Shown piece by piece: positions 34,682 through 43,222 of a stretch of DNA of 46,051 bases. Origin of the DNA: Lentisphaeria bacterium (GTDB lineage: Bacteria > Verrucomicrobiota > Lentisphaeria > Victivallales > Victivallaceae); assembly GCA_017457105.1 (NCBI GenBank), contig JAFTIA010000098.1:1-46051 (forward strand), written 5' to 3'. Positions within the stretch are counted from its first letter, which is position 1, and the number at the start of each line of letters is the position of its first letter. Position numbers and translations under genes: made by a program. Below the pieces are notes generated by a model, which saw nothing but the letters and a program-made list of their open reading frames with translations, ran no database searches and was not told where the DNA came from.

Positions 34682-35625
34682 CATATCAGATGGAGCGAAT
34701 GTTTCAGAAAAGAATTTTTTCCGGCCGGAAGATGATTTTCGGCATCGGCGTGTTTGATGGAGTCCACCGGGGGCACCGGCTGTTGCTGGATGCCGTTCTC
34801 CGGCTCGCAGACGAATTTTCGGCAGTTCCGGCGGCAATCACCTTTGCGCCGCATCCCCGGAAGATCCTCTTCCCGGATCAGCCGCCGCGGCTGCTGATCG
34901 GGTTACAGGAGCGGATACGCCTGCTGAAAAAATACGGAATGCAGGAAGTTGCTGTGATCCCGTTTACCCGGGAACTGGCTTCTCTGCCGCCGGAAGAGTT
35001 TCTGAACAACTTGACGGATTTTGACGGAGTCCTCTGCGGGATCTGCGTAGGCTCCAACTGGCACTTCGGGGCAAAAGCCGCCGGGGGAAAAAAGGAATTG
35101 CAGGCCTTTGCCGATGCCCGCGGGATCCGTTTTGAACCGGTTCCGGAACTGGAATGGCAGGGGGAAACGGTATCCAGTACCCGCATCCGGCGCGCCATTG
35201 CCGCCGGGCGGTTGAAGGAAGCCGGGGAAATGCTGGGGCGTCCGTACCGGCTTACAGGGACCGTCGTCCACGGGTATCGGGCCGCCACAAGTGACCTTGC
35301 CTGCCCCACAGCAAATCTGGTCACGGAAGAGGGGATTTTACCGCCGGACGGCGTGTATGCCGCCAAAGCGTTTACGCCGGACGGCATGGAACATTGGGGC
35401 GCAGTCAATCTGGGGATCGCTCCCACCTATCGAAGACCGGGAGGGGAACGGCGGCTGGAATTACACCTGCTGGATTACAGCGGTGATTTGTATGATAAGG
35501 AATTGAGTGTGGAGTTTGTCCGCTGTCTGCGGCCGGAACGGGCCTTTCCGGATACGGAAGCCCTGCGGAAGCAAATCACACAGGACATTGCAGAAATCAG
35601 GAAATTGCAGCATGAACAGTTATAA
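34669..35625 (+). CDS. ribF: Bifunctional riboflavin kinase / FAD synthetase
   Basis: RibF phosphorylates riboflavin to FMN and adenylates it to FAD. The N-terminal adenylyltransferase domain shows GIGVFDGVHRGH, FAPHPRKIL and VSSTRIRRAI; the C-terminal kinase domain shows GYRAATSDLACPTANL and GVYAAKA (normally G..G.GFPTAN, PxxGVYA). Length (up to 318) is normal. The start is uncertain: ATG at 34669, 34690, 34699 or 34732 are all in frame, and the predicted transcription start at about 34669 favours a downstream one. The gene overlaps the next one by 14 bases. Confidence 0.9.
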   Translation: MKISTYQMERMFQKRIFSGRKMIFGIGVFDGVHRGHRLLLDAVLRLADEFSAVPAAITFAPHPRKILFPDQPPRLLIGLQERIRLLKKYGMQEVAVIPFTRELASLPPEEFLNNLTDFDGVLCGICVGSNWHFGAKAAGGKKELQAFADARGIRFEPVPELEWQGETVSSTRIRRAIAAGRLKEAGEMLGRPYRLTGTVVHGYRAATSDLACPTANLVTEEGILPPDGVYAAKAFTPDGMEHWGAVNLGIAPTYRRPGGERRLELHLLDYSGDLYDKELSVEFVRCLRPERAFPDTEALRKQITQDIAEIRKLQHEQL

Positions 35626-36649
35626 ATGTTATCTGGTATCCGATCTGGCATCGGAGTTGAACATTCCCCGGACCACGGTCAACGACTGGCTGAAAACCTA
35701 CGGTCCGTATCTGGAATCCGAACTCCGGGGCAAGCGGAAAGTTTATCCGGAGCGCACCTTGCACATCCTGCAGGAAATCAAAACCATGCGGGATAATGGT
35801 GCCTCCCCCAATGTGATCGAACAGGATCTGGCACAGCGTTACGGCATCCGCCCGGAACCGGTCCTGCCTGCGGAAGAACAGCGTACAGAAGCCACCCCGG
35901 TTCCGGCAGAAGCTCCGGCTCCGGCACAGGCGGTTCATACATCGGATGCGCTTGTGCTCCCTGATCCTGAACTGAAGGAACTTTTCCAGCGGATGCTGGA
36001 GCAGGACCGGGAACGGCAGAATATGGTCCGCCGTTCAGCACGGAGATTCATGACAGTGATCCTTCTCCTGCTGCTTGCTCTGGCGGCAGGGCTGGTTCTG
36101 CTGGCATGGCATTTCAGCCTCAAACTTGCTCATGCGGAATCTCTGGCGGCACAGCGGCAGCACACAGCGGATCAAGCTATTGCCGCCGCCGCACAGCACC
36201 TGACGGAGATCCGGAAACTGCAGGAAAACGCCCAGAATGAATCTGCAAAACACGCCAGTCAACTGGAAAAACTGACGGTAACTCTGGACCGGACCCGGCA
36301 GGATTATCAGCAGGAAACCGCCAAACTTTCCCGGGAACTGGAAGCAAATAAAAAAGCCGCAGATGCCGCATTGCAGGCCATGAAGAAAGATGAATCCACC
36401 CGCAGAGAAGCGGAAATCGCCGAACTCCGGCGCACATTTGCCGCCGGTCAGCAGGCATTGTTAAAGCAATATGAATCGGAGAAAGCTGCCCGGATCGAGG
36501 CGGAAGCCAAAAGATCCAATGCAGAATCCCAACTGAATGTTCTCCGTAAGGAAAAAGAACAACTGGAACAAAAGGCGGCATCCCTCCCCGCCCCTGCGGA
36601 AACATCTGCAAATCCAGTTCCGGAAAAGAAAGGAGAAAGCCATGATTAA
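35612..36649 (+). CDS. Membrane-tethered MerR-like HTH protein with long coiled coil
   Basis: The 345-residue protein has a MerR-like DNA-binding fold at 6-75 (YLVSDLASELNIPRTTVNDWLK and RKVYPERTLHILQEIKTM), a Pro/Ala/Glu linker (80-115), one transmembrane helix (about 147-168, FMTVILLLLLALAAGLVLL) and a periplasm-side coiled coil (about 175-325) rich in Glu, Lys, Arg and Ala, ending in a short acidic tail. The domain order implies DNA bound at the inner face with the coiled coil outside. It starts behind AGGAAA, overlaps ribF by 14 bases and acpS by 8, so the three are coupled. Role unknown: signal-responsive regulator or chromosome tether are possible. Confidence 0.72.
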   Translation: MNSYKCYLVSDLASELNIPRTTVNDWLKTYGPYLESELRGKRKVYPERTLHILQEIKTMRDNGASPNVIEQDLAQRYGIRPEPVLPAEEQRTEATPVPAEAPAPAQAVHTSDALVLPDPELKELFQRMLEQDRERQNMVRRSARRFMTVILLLLLALAAGLVLLAWHFSLKLAHAESLAAQRQHTADQAIAAAAQHLTEIRKLQENAQNESAKHASQLEKLTVTLDRTRQDYQQETAKLSRELEANKKAADAALQAMKKDESTRREAEIAELRRTFAAGQQALLKQYESEKAARIEAEAKRSNAESQLNVLRKEKEQLEQKAASLPAPAETSANPVPEKKGESHD

Positions 36650-37019
36650 CGGCATTGGTATCGATCTGGTGGAGATCCAGCGGATCCGCCAGATGATCAA
36701 ACGGTTCGGACAGAATTTTCTGAACAGAGTCTATACGGAAGCGGAACGGCGGGAAGCCGGTTACCGGCAGGATCCTGCGGCGTATTATGCGGGCCGCTGG
36801 GCGGCAAAAGAGGCTCTCGCCAAGGCTTTGGGCTGCGGGATCGGGTCCCTCTGTGCTTTTACGGACATCGAAACCACCAATTCCCCCTCCGGGAAGCCGG
36901 TGATGACGCTTTCCGGCGAAGCTGCCAAAACCATGAGCAAACAGGGTGGAAAAAAGATTTTCGTCTCCGTTTCCCACGAAGCAAGTTACGCTATTTGCAA
37001 CGTGATTATTGAGCGTTGA
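36642..37019 (+). CDS. acpS: Holo-[acyl-carrier-protein] synthase
   Basis: AcpS attaches phosphopantetheine from CoA to acyl carrier protein. The 125-residue protein has GIGIDLVEIQRI (magnesium ligand D8), FLNRVYTEAER and GRWAAKEALAKALG (E57), and ends with the VSVSHEASYAICNV segment. The ATG at 36642 has AAAGGAGAAAGC just upstream and overlaps the preceding stop. Its 3' end overlaps the convergent lnt by 14 bases. With coaD nearby, the region supplies and uses CoA. Confidence 0.95.
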   Translation: MINGIGIDLVEIQRIRQMIKRFGQNFLNRVYTEAERREAGYRQDPAAYYAGRWAAKEALAKALGCGIGSLCAFTDIETTNSPSGKPVMTLSGEAAKTMSKQGGKKIFVSVSHEASYAICNVIIER

Positions 37020-38697
37020 CGTTTTCTTCCATGCGACCAAGCAGAGCCCGCCGGAACGCCAAAAACCCCGATCCGGCAACGGCAAAACCTGCCAGCACCA
37101 GACAACCGCACAAAGCGGTGAACCATTCCCCGTAACGGGTGTAAAAGGTCATGGCAGGTTCTGCCGGGACGGGCACTTCGATCACGCCGATCCCCCTGCC
37201 CCGGCGCAGTTCCGGGGCGCCGGTTCCGGGGACCGTCAGGATTTGAGAAATCACCCCGTCCGGACTGATGAGCAAAGTCCCGCCGTTATTGCCGCACCGG
37301 ACGGAATAGCGGCCGTTTTCCACAGACCGGGCAACGGCATTGGCAAGATGCTGTTCCGGTTCGGAACTGGTGGGATACCAGGCATCATTGGAAATCACCA
37401 GAAGCATATTTGCCCCGCGCCGCACACTTTCCCGGGCGACATACGGGAAGACACTTTCAAAACAAATCGCCACCCCGGCACGGATTCCCGGCTTTAATGT
37501 TACAGGCGAAAAATCTGTCCCGGCAAGAAGATCCCGGTTCATATCGATGGCACGCACCAGAGCCCCGGGCAGAATGTTCCGGAAGGGAATGTATTCCCCG
37601 AAAGGGACCCGGTGGATCTTGTCATACCGTGCCGCGATGCCGCCGGGGGTAAGATACAATGCACTGTTGGTGATCCGGTAATTCCCGGAAAAAGGCGGGG
37701 ACTCGCGGAACTCGATCGTCCCGAACAGCACAGGGATACCGGAAGACAAAATGATTTTCTGCAATTCACTGCGGTAGAGAGCTGAAACCGGGTGATTCCC
37801 CCGGAAGGCATAAGGCACTGCCGTTTCCGGCCAGACGATCACATCCGGAGCGGGCTTGATCTTCACCGCCTCCCGGGTCATATCCAAATAGGTCTTCAAA
37901 GCCTCAAAAGCCTGATCGTGATCCGCATTGCGCCTTTGGGAAATATCGCCCTGAACAGCGGCGATCCGGTATTTTTCCATCTTTTCCGGAACCGGATTCT
38001 GCGCCCGGTACACCGAAACCAGCGAGGGCAGCAGTACCGCAGGAAGCACGGCACCGAACCACAGGGGATACTGTTTCTTATCTTTTTTCCGGAAAACCCA
38101 CGCCAGAGCCAGAGCGCAGGAGAGATTGGCTATCAGAAAACCGATCCCGGTCACTCCGGTCACCGATGCCGGGGCAAGCAGCCGGGGATACCGCCACACC
38201 GCCGTTGCCAGATTATTCCACGGCAGCATGGTAGAGCGGCTGAACTCCAGCACGATCCAGAGTGCCGCCAGCACCGCCGCAGTCAAAATGCGCCGTCCGG
38301 CCCCCGGTAAAAAATCCTCCATGGCAGCTTCGCCATCCAGCCGGACTTTTACCGGATAAAGCAAATATTTCAAAAAGAAAACAGCCGAAACGGCCCACAC
38401 TGCGGGCCACAGGGCAAGCACCGGAGCGATCCCGAAAGGCACGGCTGGATGGATCTCCCGCAAAAACCAGAACCCGGGAAACGCCCAGCCAAGGCCGAAA
38501 AGAAACCCTGCAAGCAAACACTCATACCACTTCAGATACCGCAAACAAAGCAGCAGCCCTGCCAGCGGAAAAATCACAAGCCAGCTCCAGTTGCACGGCG
38601 GCAGAGCCAGAAAAAAAAGAACTCCGCATAAAAAAGCCGCCCCCAGTCTGGAGGGCAGAAAGTACCATGCACACAATGTATTGTCCGATACAGTCAT
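37006..38697 (-). CDS. lnt: Apolipoprotein N-acyltransferase
   Basis: Lnt adds the third acyl chain to the N-terminal cysteine of lipoproteins at the inner membrane. The 563-residue protein has about seven N-terminal hydrophobic helices and a nitrilase-like domain with E291 (VWPETAVPY), K360 (YDKIHRVPFGEY) and C412 (VAICFESVFP), the complete catalytic triad, then a last helix near the C terminus. AGGAG precedes the ATG at 38697. It implies mature lipoproteins such as the MlaA fusion in this genome. Confidence 0.93.
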   Translation of the reverse strand: MTVSDNTLCAWYFLPSRLGAAFLCGVLFFLALPPCNWSWLVIFPLAGLLLCLRYLKWYECLLAGFLFGLGWAFPGFWFLREIHPAVPFGIAPVLALWPAVWAVSAVFFLKYLLYPVKVRLDGEAAMEDFLPGAGRRILTAAVLAALWIVLEFSRSTMLPWNNLATAVWRYPRLLAPASVTGVTGIGFLIANLSCALALAWVFRKKDKKQYPLWFGAVLPAVLLPSLVSVYRAQNPVPEKMEKYRIAAVQGDISQRRNADHDQAFEALKTYLDMTREAVKIKPAPDVIVWPETAVPYAFRGNHPVSALYRSELQKIILSSGIPVLFGTIEFRESPPFSGNYRITNSALYLTPGGIAARYDKIHRVPFGEYIPFRNILPGALVRAIDMNRDLLAGTDFSPVTLKPGIRAGVAICFESVFPYVARESVRRGANMLLVISNDAWYPTSSEPEQHLANAVARSVENGRYSVRCGNNGGTLLISPDGVISQILTVPGTGAPELRRGRGIGVIEVPVPAEPAMTFYTRYGEWFTALCGCLVLAGFAVAGSGFLAFRRALLGRMEENVNAQ

Positions 38698-38783
38698 ACC
38701 GATTTCTTCTCCTGTATTTTTACTGAATGTACCATAAAACGCCGGAAAAGTCAAACTGCATTTTATTTTTTTCAACGGAATCA

Positions 38784-38812
38784 TTGCTTTTTGATACGGG
38801 ATACAGTATATT
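38784..38812 (+). promoter_or_regulatory. Promoter of the DUF362 gene
   Basis: TTGCTT (38784-38789) and TATATT (38807-38812) with exactly 17-base spacing, about 34 bases before the ATG. The box pair closely matches that of the pseudopilin operon (TTGCTT, 17, TATACT). Confidence 0.6.
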
Positions 38813-38845
38813 ATCCGGAAACAAAGACAATGAAGGGGAATGCCA

Positions 38846-39949
38846 ATGAAAAGCAAAGTTTATTTTACCGATTTCCGCACAGAATTCCACGGAGCGGGCA
38901 GATTGCCAAAACTCCATCGGCTGATGAAACTTGCCGGATTTGAAAACATTGATTTTCAGGATAAATTCGTTGCCATCAAAATGCACTTCGGCGAACTGGG
39001 CAATCTGGCGTACCTGCGCCCGCAATACGCCCGGGTAATCGCCGATTATGTCCGGGAACTGGGGGGCAAACCCTTTTTGACGGACTGCAACACCCTGTAT
39101 GCAGGTTCCCGCAAAAATGCACTGGAACATCTGGCAACAGCCGCCGCCAACGGCTTCAATGAAATTTCCGCAGGCTGCCCCATCCTGATCGGAGACGGCC
39201 TGAAAGGTAATGATGAAGTCGCAGTTCCGTTACCCAACGCCGTTCATTGCCCTGCCCCCAAAATCGGCAGAACGGTGATGGATGCAGATATTTTTATCAG
39301 CCTCACCCATTTCAAAGGGCATGAAGCCATGGGGATCGGCGGAGCGGTCAAAAATACCGGTATGGGCTGCGGTTCACGGGCGGGAAAAATGGAAATGCAC
39401 AGCGACGGCAAACCGGAGCTGAATACCGATGACTGTATCGGCTGCGGCATCTGTCAAAAACACTGCGCTCATAATGCCCTGACCTTGAACGGCCGCAAAA
39501 TGACCATTGACCACGCAAAATGTGCCGGATGCGGCAGCTGTATTGCCGTCTGCCCCAAAGATGCGCTCCAGCCAAACTGGGGACAGAGTGCCAAATTGCT
39601 GAACGAAAAAACATCGGAATATGCGGCGGCTGTGTTGAACGGCAGACCGCATTTCCATGTAAGTCTTTTGTGCGACATTGCCCCGAACTGCGATTGTCAC
39701 GGGGAAAACGATGCGGCGATCCTGCCGGATATCGGGATGCTGGCGGGCTTTGACCCGGTGGCGTTGGACAAGGCGGCATGTGATCTCTGCAACAGCATCC
39801 CCCGGTTGCCCCGCACCTGGATGGATGATTGCCAAAAGAGCAATGATATTTTTGAAGATGCCCACCCCGGAACCTGTTGGCATGCCGGGTTGGAACACGC
39901 CGAAAAACTGGGTATCGGCTCACAGGATTACGAACTGATCCGGATGTAA
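38846..39949 (+). CDS. DUF362 domain 4Fe-4S protein
   Basis: The 367-residue protein joins an N-terminal and C-terminal DUF362 domain (LTHFKGHEAMGIGGAVKNTGMG) to an inserted ferredoxin module with two CX2CX2CX3C motifs (C197, C200, C203, C207 and C226, C229, C232, C236), ligands for two [4Fe-4S] clusters. No signal peptide is seen. Electron transfer is likely, but the partner is unknown. The ATG at 38846 is chosen over 38840 because the AAGGGG site is 7 bases away. A hairpin terminator follows. Confidence 0.88.
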   Translation: MKSKVYFTDFRTEFHGAGRLPKLHRLMKLAGFENIDFQDKFVAIKMHFGELGNLAYLRPQYARVIADYVRELGGKPFLTDCNTLYAGSRKNALEHLATAAANGFNEISAGCPILIGDGLKGNDEVAVPLPNAVHCPAPKIGRTVMDADIFISLTHFKGHEAMGIGGAVKNTGMGCGSRAGKMEMHSDGKPELNTDDCIGCGICQKHCAHNALTLNGRKMTIDHAKCAGCGSCIAVCPKDALQPNWGQSAKLLNEKTSEYAAAVLNGRPHFHVSLLCDIAPNCDCHGENDAAILPDIGMLAGFDPVALDKAACDLCNSIPRLPRTWMDDCQKSNDIFEDAHPGTCWHAGLEHAEKLGIGSQDYELIRM

Positions 39950-39974
39950 AAAACGCACACGGTCAAACGCAAAA

Positions 39975-40012
39975 CGGCACGGAATATTCTTTTCCGTGCC
40001 GCTTTCTTTTTC
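39975..40012. terminator. Bidirectional terminator between the DUF362 gene and the pseudopilin cluster
   Basis: Arms CGGCACGGAA (39975-39984) and TTCCGTGCCG (39992-40001) form a perfect 10-bp stem, with CTTTCTTTTT on the plus side and TTTT on the minus side. It ends both the DUF362 gene and the convergent pseudopilin genes. Confidence 0.85.
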
Positions 40013-40026
40013 AAACAGAAGTTTGA

Positions 40027-40779
40027 TCAATCTTTGTGAAGATAGGTATATTTCTGCCGGACGGTCGTTCCGTCGATGGAGGCATCCAAATTAATGCGCT
40101 TGAAATTCTCCACATGACCATCCACCCGCAGGGTATTGATGGAGTTTGTACCGTGGCGGTTCCAGCCGCCGGCACCGGTCGGGATGGGATTGGAGAACCC
40201 GGTGGCATCCCACAATACCGTATAGTTGGCTTCAAATTCCAGAAATTTGATCGCCGGATTCTTCACCCGACCGATCTTCATGGGCTTTTTATAGTCTGCC
40301 ACCGCATGCGGACCTGCATCATTTTTCGTCCAATATCCGGCAGTCCACTGGAATTTGGAGTAGCCTCCCTGTGCGTGATCCACACTGCCGTTACTTTTCC
40401 AGAGCTCAAACTTGCTGATGGTACCCAGCGACATGGGCTGGCCATGTTCGACCTCCGATTTGGGGCACAGCGGAACCGCAGCGGACACCGTCCCGGCACT
40501 GGTCTTTGCCCGACGGCTGAAGTTGGTGGGATCGTATTTATTCAAAGCATGATGCCAATAGACGGAAACTGCTGTTGACGGCACAATAAAATCATCATTA
40601 TCCTGCTGATACATGGATTCACTCATGCCGAACTGTTTCATCTTATTTACACAGGTAATGGCATTTGCTTTTTCCCGAGCCTGCTGCAAGGCAGGAAGCA
40701 GCATGGCCGCCAGAATGGCAATGATGGCAATCACCACAAGAAGCTCGATCAAAGTAAAATTGCGTTTACACCAAAACAT
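40027..40779 (-). CDS. Prepilin-type protein 1 (subtype A)
   Basis: The 250-residue protein has a short charged leader MFWCKRN, then the class III signal [17 protein letters not shown] with glutamate at mature position 5, and a long helix ending [13 protein letters not shown]. The mature body carries the PLCPKSE segment and the tail [15 protein letters not shown] (H-X10-DG), as in the large prepilin-processing families of Lentisphaerota and Planctomycetes. The residue before the processing site is N, not the usual G. AGGAG precedes the ATG at 40779. It is closest in body to the gene at 42296, but its leader and upstream DNA match the gene at 40825. Confidence 0.85.
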   Translation of the reverse strand: MFWCKRNFTLIELLVVIAIIAILAAMLLPALQQAREKANAITCVNKMKQFGMSESMYQQDNDDFIVPSTAVSVYWHHALNKYDPTNFSRRAKTSAGTVSAAVPLCPKSEVEHGQPMSLGTISKFELWKSNGSVDHAQGGYSKFQWTAGYWTKNDAGPHAVADYKKPMKIGRVKNPAIKFLEFEANYTVLWDATGFSNPIPTGAGGWNRHGTNSINTLRVDGHVENFKRINLDASIDGTTVRQKYTYLHKD

Positions 40780-40824
40780 TTCACTCTCCTTTTTTGTTAA
40801 AATATTCCAGTCATTATTTTGCAA

Positions 40825-41526
40825 TCACTTCCGGGAATGCAGGTAATAGTACACGCCACCTTCTTTATACAAAAAGTCCTGCAGAGACAGCGTTCCCCCA
40901 TGACCGTCAGCAAAGCTTGCCATCATATAGCCGCCATGCCGCTGACACTGCCCTCTTGAGCTGCCGCTGTAAATCGCAGCCCCCTCGCTTGCACTGGCAA
41001 GGATCTCCCCGGAATCCCCTGTCACCAAAGTATCCCCGGGTTTGGTAATATTGTTGGGCTTGACATAAAGACCGTTATACCCCATCCCGTTGCACTGGCC
41101 ATTGGCATTTCCGTACCAATTATACCCGTAACCGCCGCCATACATCGGAGAAGAAGCGAAAAGATCCTGATTGGAAACATGACTGGGGCACTTGAACGCG
41201 CCGGAGGCAAGCTCCGCCTGCTTGACTGCGGCTGCGTTATCAGCGCGCTGGTCCTCCACTGTGATCCCCATATAAGAGGAAATCTGCCACTTCCAACCAC
41301 CGAAATAATATTTGTTGGAGTTATTCAGATTGGGGAACACGTCATTGGTATCCACATACATCAAACATGCGGTGATCATCTGCTTATTGTTCCCGAGGCA
41401 GTTGCTCTTGCGGGCAGACTCCCGGGCCTTGCTCAATGCAGGCAGCAGCATGGCCGCCAGAATTGCGATAATAGCAATCACCACAAGAAGTTCAATCAAA
41501 GTAAATTTGCGTTTGCACCAAAACAT
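40825..41526 (-). CDS. Prepilin-type protein 2 (subtype B)
   Basis: The 233-residue protein has leader MFWCKRK and the same FTLIELLVV signal, followed by [19 protein letters not shown]. The body and the tail [16 protein letters not shown] (H-X9-DG, SLQDF) are about three-quarters identical to protein 3. It starts behind a GGAGAATGAAATG region nearly identical to that of protein 1. These proteins are usually pseudopilins or secreted fibre-like subunits; the exact machine here is unknown. Confidence 0.85.
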   Translation of the reverse strand: MFWCKRKFTLIELLVVIAIIAILAAMLLPALSKARESARKSNCLGNNKQMITACLMYVDTNDVFPNLNNSNKYYFGGWKWQISSYMGITVEDQRADNAAAVKQAELASGAFKCPSHVSNQDLFASSPMYGGGYGYNWYGNANGQCNGMGYNGLYVKPNNITKPGDTLVTGDSGEILASASEGAAIYSGSSRGQCQRHGGYMMASFADGHGGTLSLQDFLYKEGGVYYYLHSRK

Positions 41527-41571
41527 TTCATTCTCCTTTTTTGTAAAGATATTTCAGTAATTTTTCTGCAA

Positions 41572-42273
41572 TCACTTCCGGGAATAGAGATAGTAGTACT
41601 TGCTGTTTTCCAGACGCATAAAATCCTGCAGGGACAATGTGCCGCCATGCCCGTCGGCAAAACTGTTCATCATATAGCCGCCATGCCGCTCACACTGACC
41701 TCTCGTATTCCCGCTGTAAATCGCCGCCCCCTCTCCGGCATTGCCCGGCTTATCCCCGGAATCCCCGATCACAAGGGTTTCGCCGGGCTTGGTGACCCGG
41801 TTGGGCTTGACATAATACTGAACGTAACCCATCCCGTTACTCTGCAATGTATTCCTGTCATATCCATACCAATTATAGCCGTACCCGCCGTCATACAGCG
41901 GTTTAGAGGAGAAAAGGTTCGTCTTGTCAATATGACTGGGACACTTGAAAGCTCCTGTGGAAAGGGCTGTTTCCGCCTCGGCATCAGCCTGTACCAAACG
42001 ATGATCCTCCACCTTGATCCCCATGTAGGTGGCGATCTGCCACTTCCAACCGGCAAACCCATATCCTTTGGCATTGTTCAAACTGGGGAACACATCATTG
42101 GCATCCACATACATCAGACAGGCGGTGATCATCTGTTTATTGTTCCCGAGGCAGTTGCTTTTCCGGGCAGACTCCCGGGCTTTGCTCAAAGCAGGCAGCA
42201 ACATGGCCGCAAGAATAGCAATGATGGCAATAACAACAAGCAATTCGATCAAGGTGAAAAAATCCTTTTTCAT
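41572..42273 (-). CDS. Prepilin-type protein 3 (subtype B)
   Basis: The 233-residue protein begins [14 protein letters not shown] and shares the [13 protein letters not shown] helix, the central [26 protein letters not shown] and the H-X9-DG tail with protein 2. The two are tandem duplicates, including about 10 bases after the stop. The start has GGAG (GAGAGTGACC) about 11 bases upstream. The residue before the processing site is F rather than G. Confidence 0.85.
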   Translation of the reverse strand: MKKDFFTLIELLVVIAIIAILAAMLLPALSKARESARKSNCLGNNKQMITACLMYVDANDVFPSLNNAKGYGFAGWKWQIATYMGIKVEDHRLVQADAEAETALSTGAFKCPSHIDKTNLFSSKPLYDGGYGYNWYGYDRNTLQSNGMGYVQYYVKPNRVTKPGETLVIGDSGDKPGNAGEGAAIYSGNTRGQCERHGGYMMNSFADGHGGTLSLQDFMRLENSKYYYLYSRK

Positions 42274-42295
42274 AACCGGTCACTCTCCTGAAAAA

Positions 42296-43027
42296 TCAAT
42301 ATTGCAAGATAAAATACTTGTTCTGAACACTGACCCCGTCTTCCATCGTTCCCACCGTGGTACGGCGCATGGATTCCGCATGACCATCAATGCGGAGCGT
42401 ATTGATGGCATTATTGTTATGCCGGTTCCACCCGGTGGCACCTGCCCCCGGAGGATAGTCAAACATATCATTGGTCCAGATGGATGTATAGTAACATTCC
42501 AGATTGATGACTTTTACAGAAGGTGCTTTGATTTGGGTAACTTTGATGGGGCTGGACTTTCCGCCGCCTACCGGCCCGGCACTCCCCCAGTAGCCGCCGG
42601 ACCACTGCCAACCGCCGTAGCCGCCCTGCGAGGGCTGCCCGATACCGCTGCTGTTCCAGACTTCAAACTTGGTAATGGTATTCACACTTACCGGGATCCC
42701 ATTTTCCCCTTCCGATTTCGGACAAAGAGGAATAGATACCCGCACGGTTGCAGATGCAGTCTTGTCCCGCCGGGAGAAGAGAGAGGGGGCATAAGGGTGA
42801 CATGCCGCATACCAGTTGACCGAATTGGCCCGGTTGGGAACTACATAGTCATCATTATCCTGACCGTAAAAACTGTAACAGTTGCCGATCTGCTTGATGA
42901 TATTGGTACAACTGATCGTATGCGCCTTTTCCCGCGCCTGATTAAGCGCAGGCAGCAACATGGCCGCCAGAATGGCGATAATAGCAATAACAACAAGCAA
43001 TTCGATCAAGGTAAAACAAGGACGCAT
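42296..43027 (-). CDS. Prepilin-type protein 4 (subtype A)
   Basis: Counting from ATG at 43027 ([13 protein letters not shown]) the protein has 243 residues. The body ([27 protein letters not shown], tail [15 protein letters not shown] with H-X10-DG) pairs with protein 1. The start is uncertain: ATG at 43066 (MDLSSKK) or 43156 (MTGGTAH) are in frame, would add 13 or 43 residues before the processing site, and 43027 lacks a well-placed ribosome binding site. It is the first gene of the cluster, with a promoter at 43166-43194 and an inverted repeat covering the start. Confidence 0.8.
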   Translation of the reverse strand: MRPCFTLIELLVVIAIIAILAAMLLPALNQAREKAHTISCTNIIKQIGNCYSFYGQDNDDYVVPNRANSVNWYAACHPYAPSLFSRRDKTASATVRVSIPLCPKSEGENGIPVSVNTITKFEVWNSSGIGQPSQGGYGGWQWSGGYWGSAGPVGGGKSSPIKVTQIKAPSVKVINLECYYTSIWTNDMFDYPPGAGATGWNRHNNNAINTLRIDGHAESMRRTTVGTMEDGVSVQNKYFILQY

Positions 43028-43140
43028 AATATGCGTTCTGTTAACCTTTTTTGAGCTTAAATCCATCTTTTTCACCGATTTTTTCTTTATCCAAGACCTC
43101 GCTTCAACCTCGTGGAACTTAACAGAACGCATATTATGCG
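43023..43140. repeat. 22-bp perfect inverted repeat in the leader of the pseudopilin operon
   Basis: Arms at 43023-43044 and 43119-43140 are exact reverse complements, with a 74-base spacer. Each arm holds the symmetrical 13-mer CGCATAATATGCG (or its complement) followed by an extra TTCTGTTAA-type segment. In the minus-strand transcript the 3' arm contains the ATG at 43027. It could be an operator pair or an RNA stem that hides the start codon. Confidence 0.75.
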
Positions 43141-43165
43141 CCGTTCCACCCGTCATTCGCCAGTA

Positions 43166-43194
43166 AGTATAGCAGAAAAATTCTGTAAAAGCAA
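43166..43194 (-). promoter_or_regulatory. Promoter of the pseudopilin cluster
   Basis: Minus-strand TTGCTT (43189-43194) and TATACT (43166-43171) with 17-base spacing. Transcription would start near 43159, about 20 bases before the inverted repeat. Confidence 0.6.
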
Positions 43195-43222
43195 ATTATT
43201 TTCAACGATAAACAGAAAAAAT

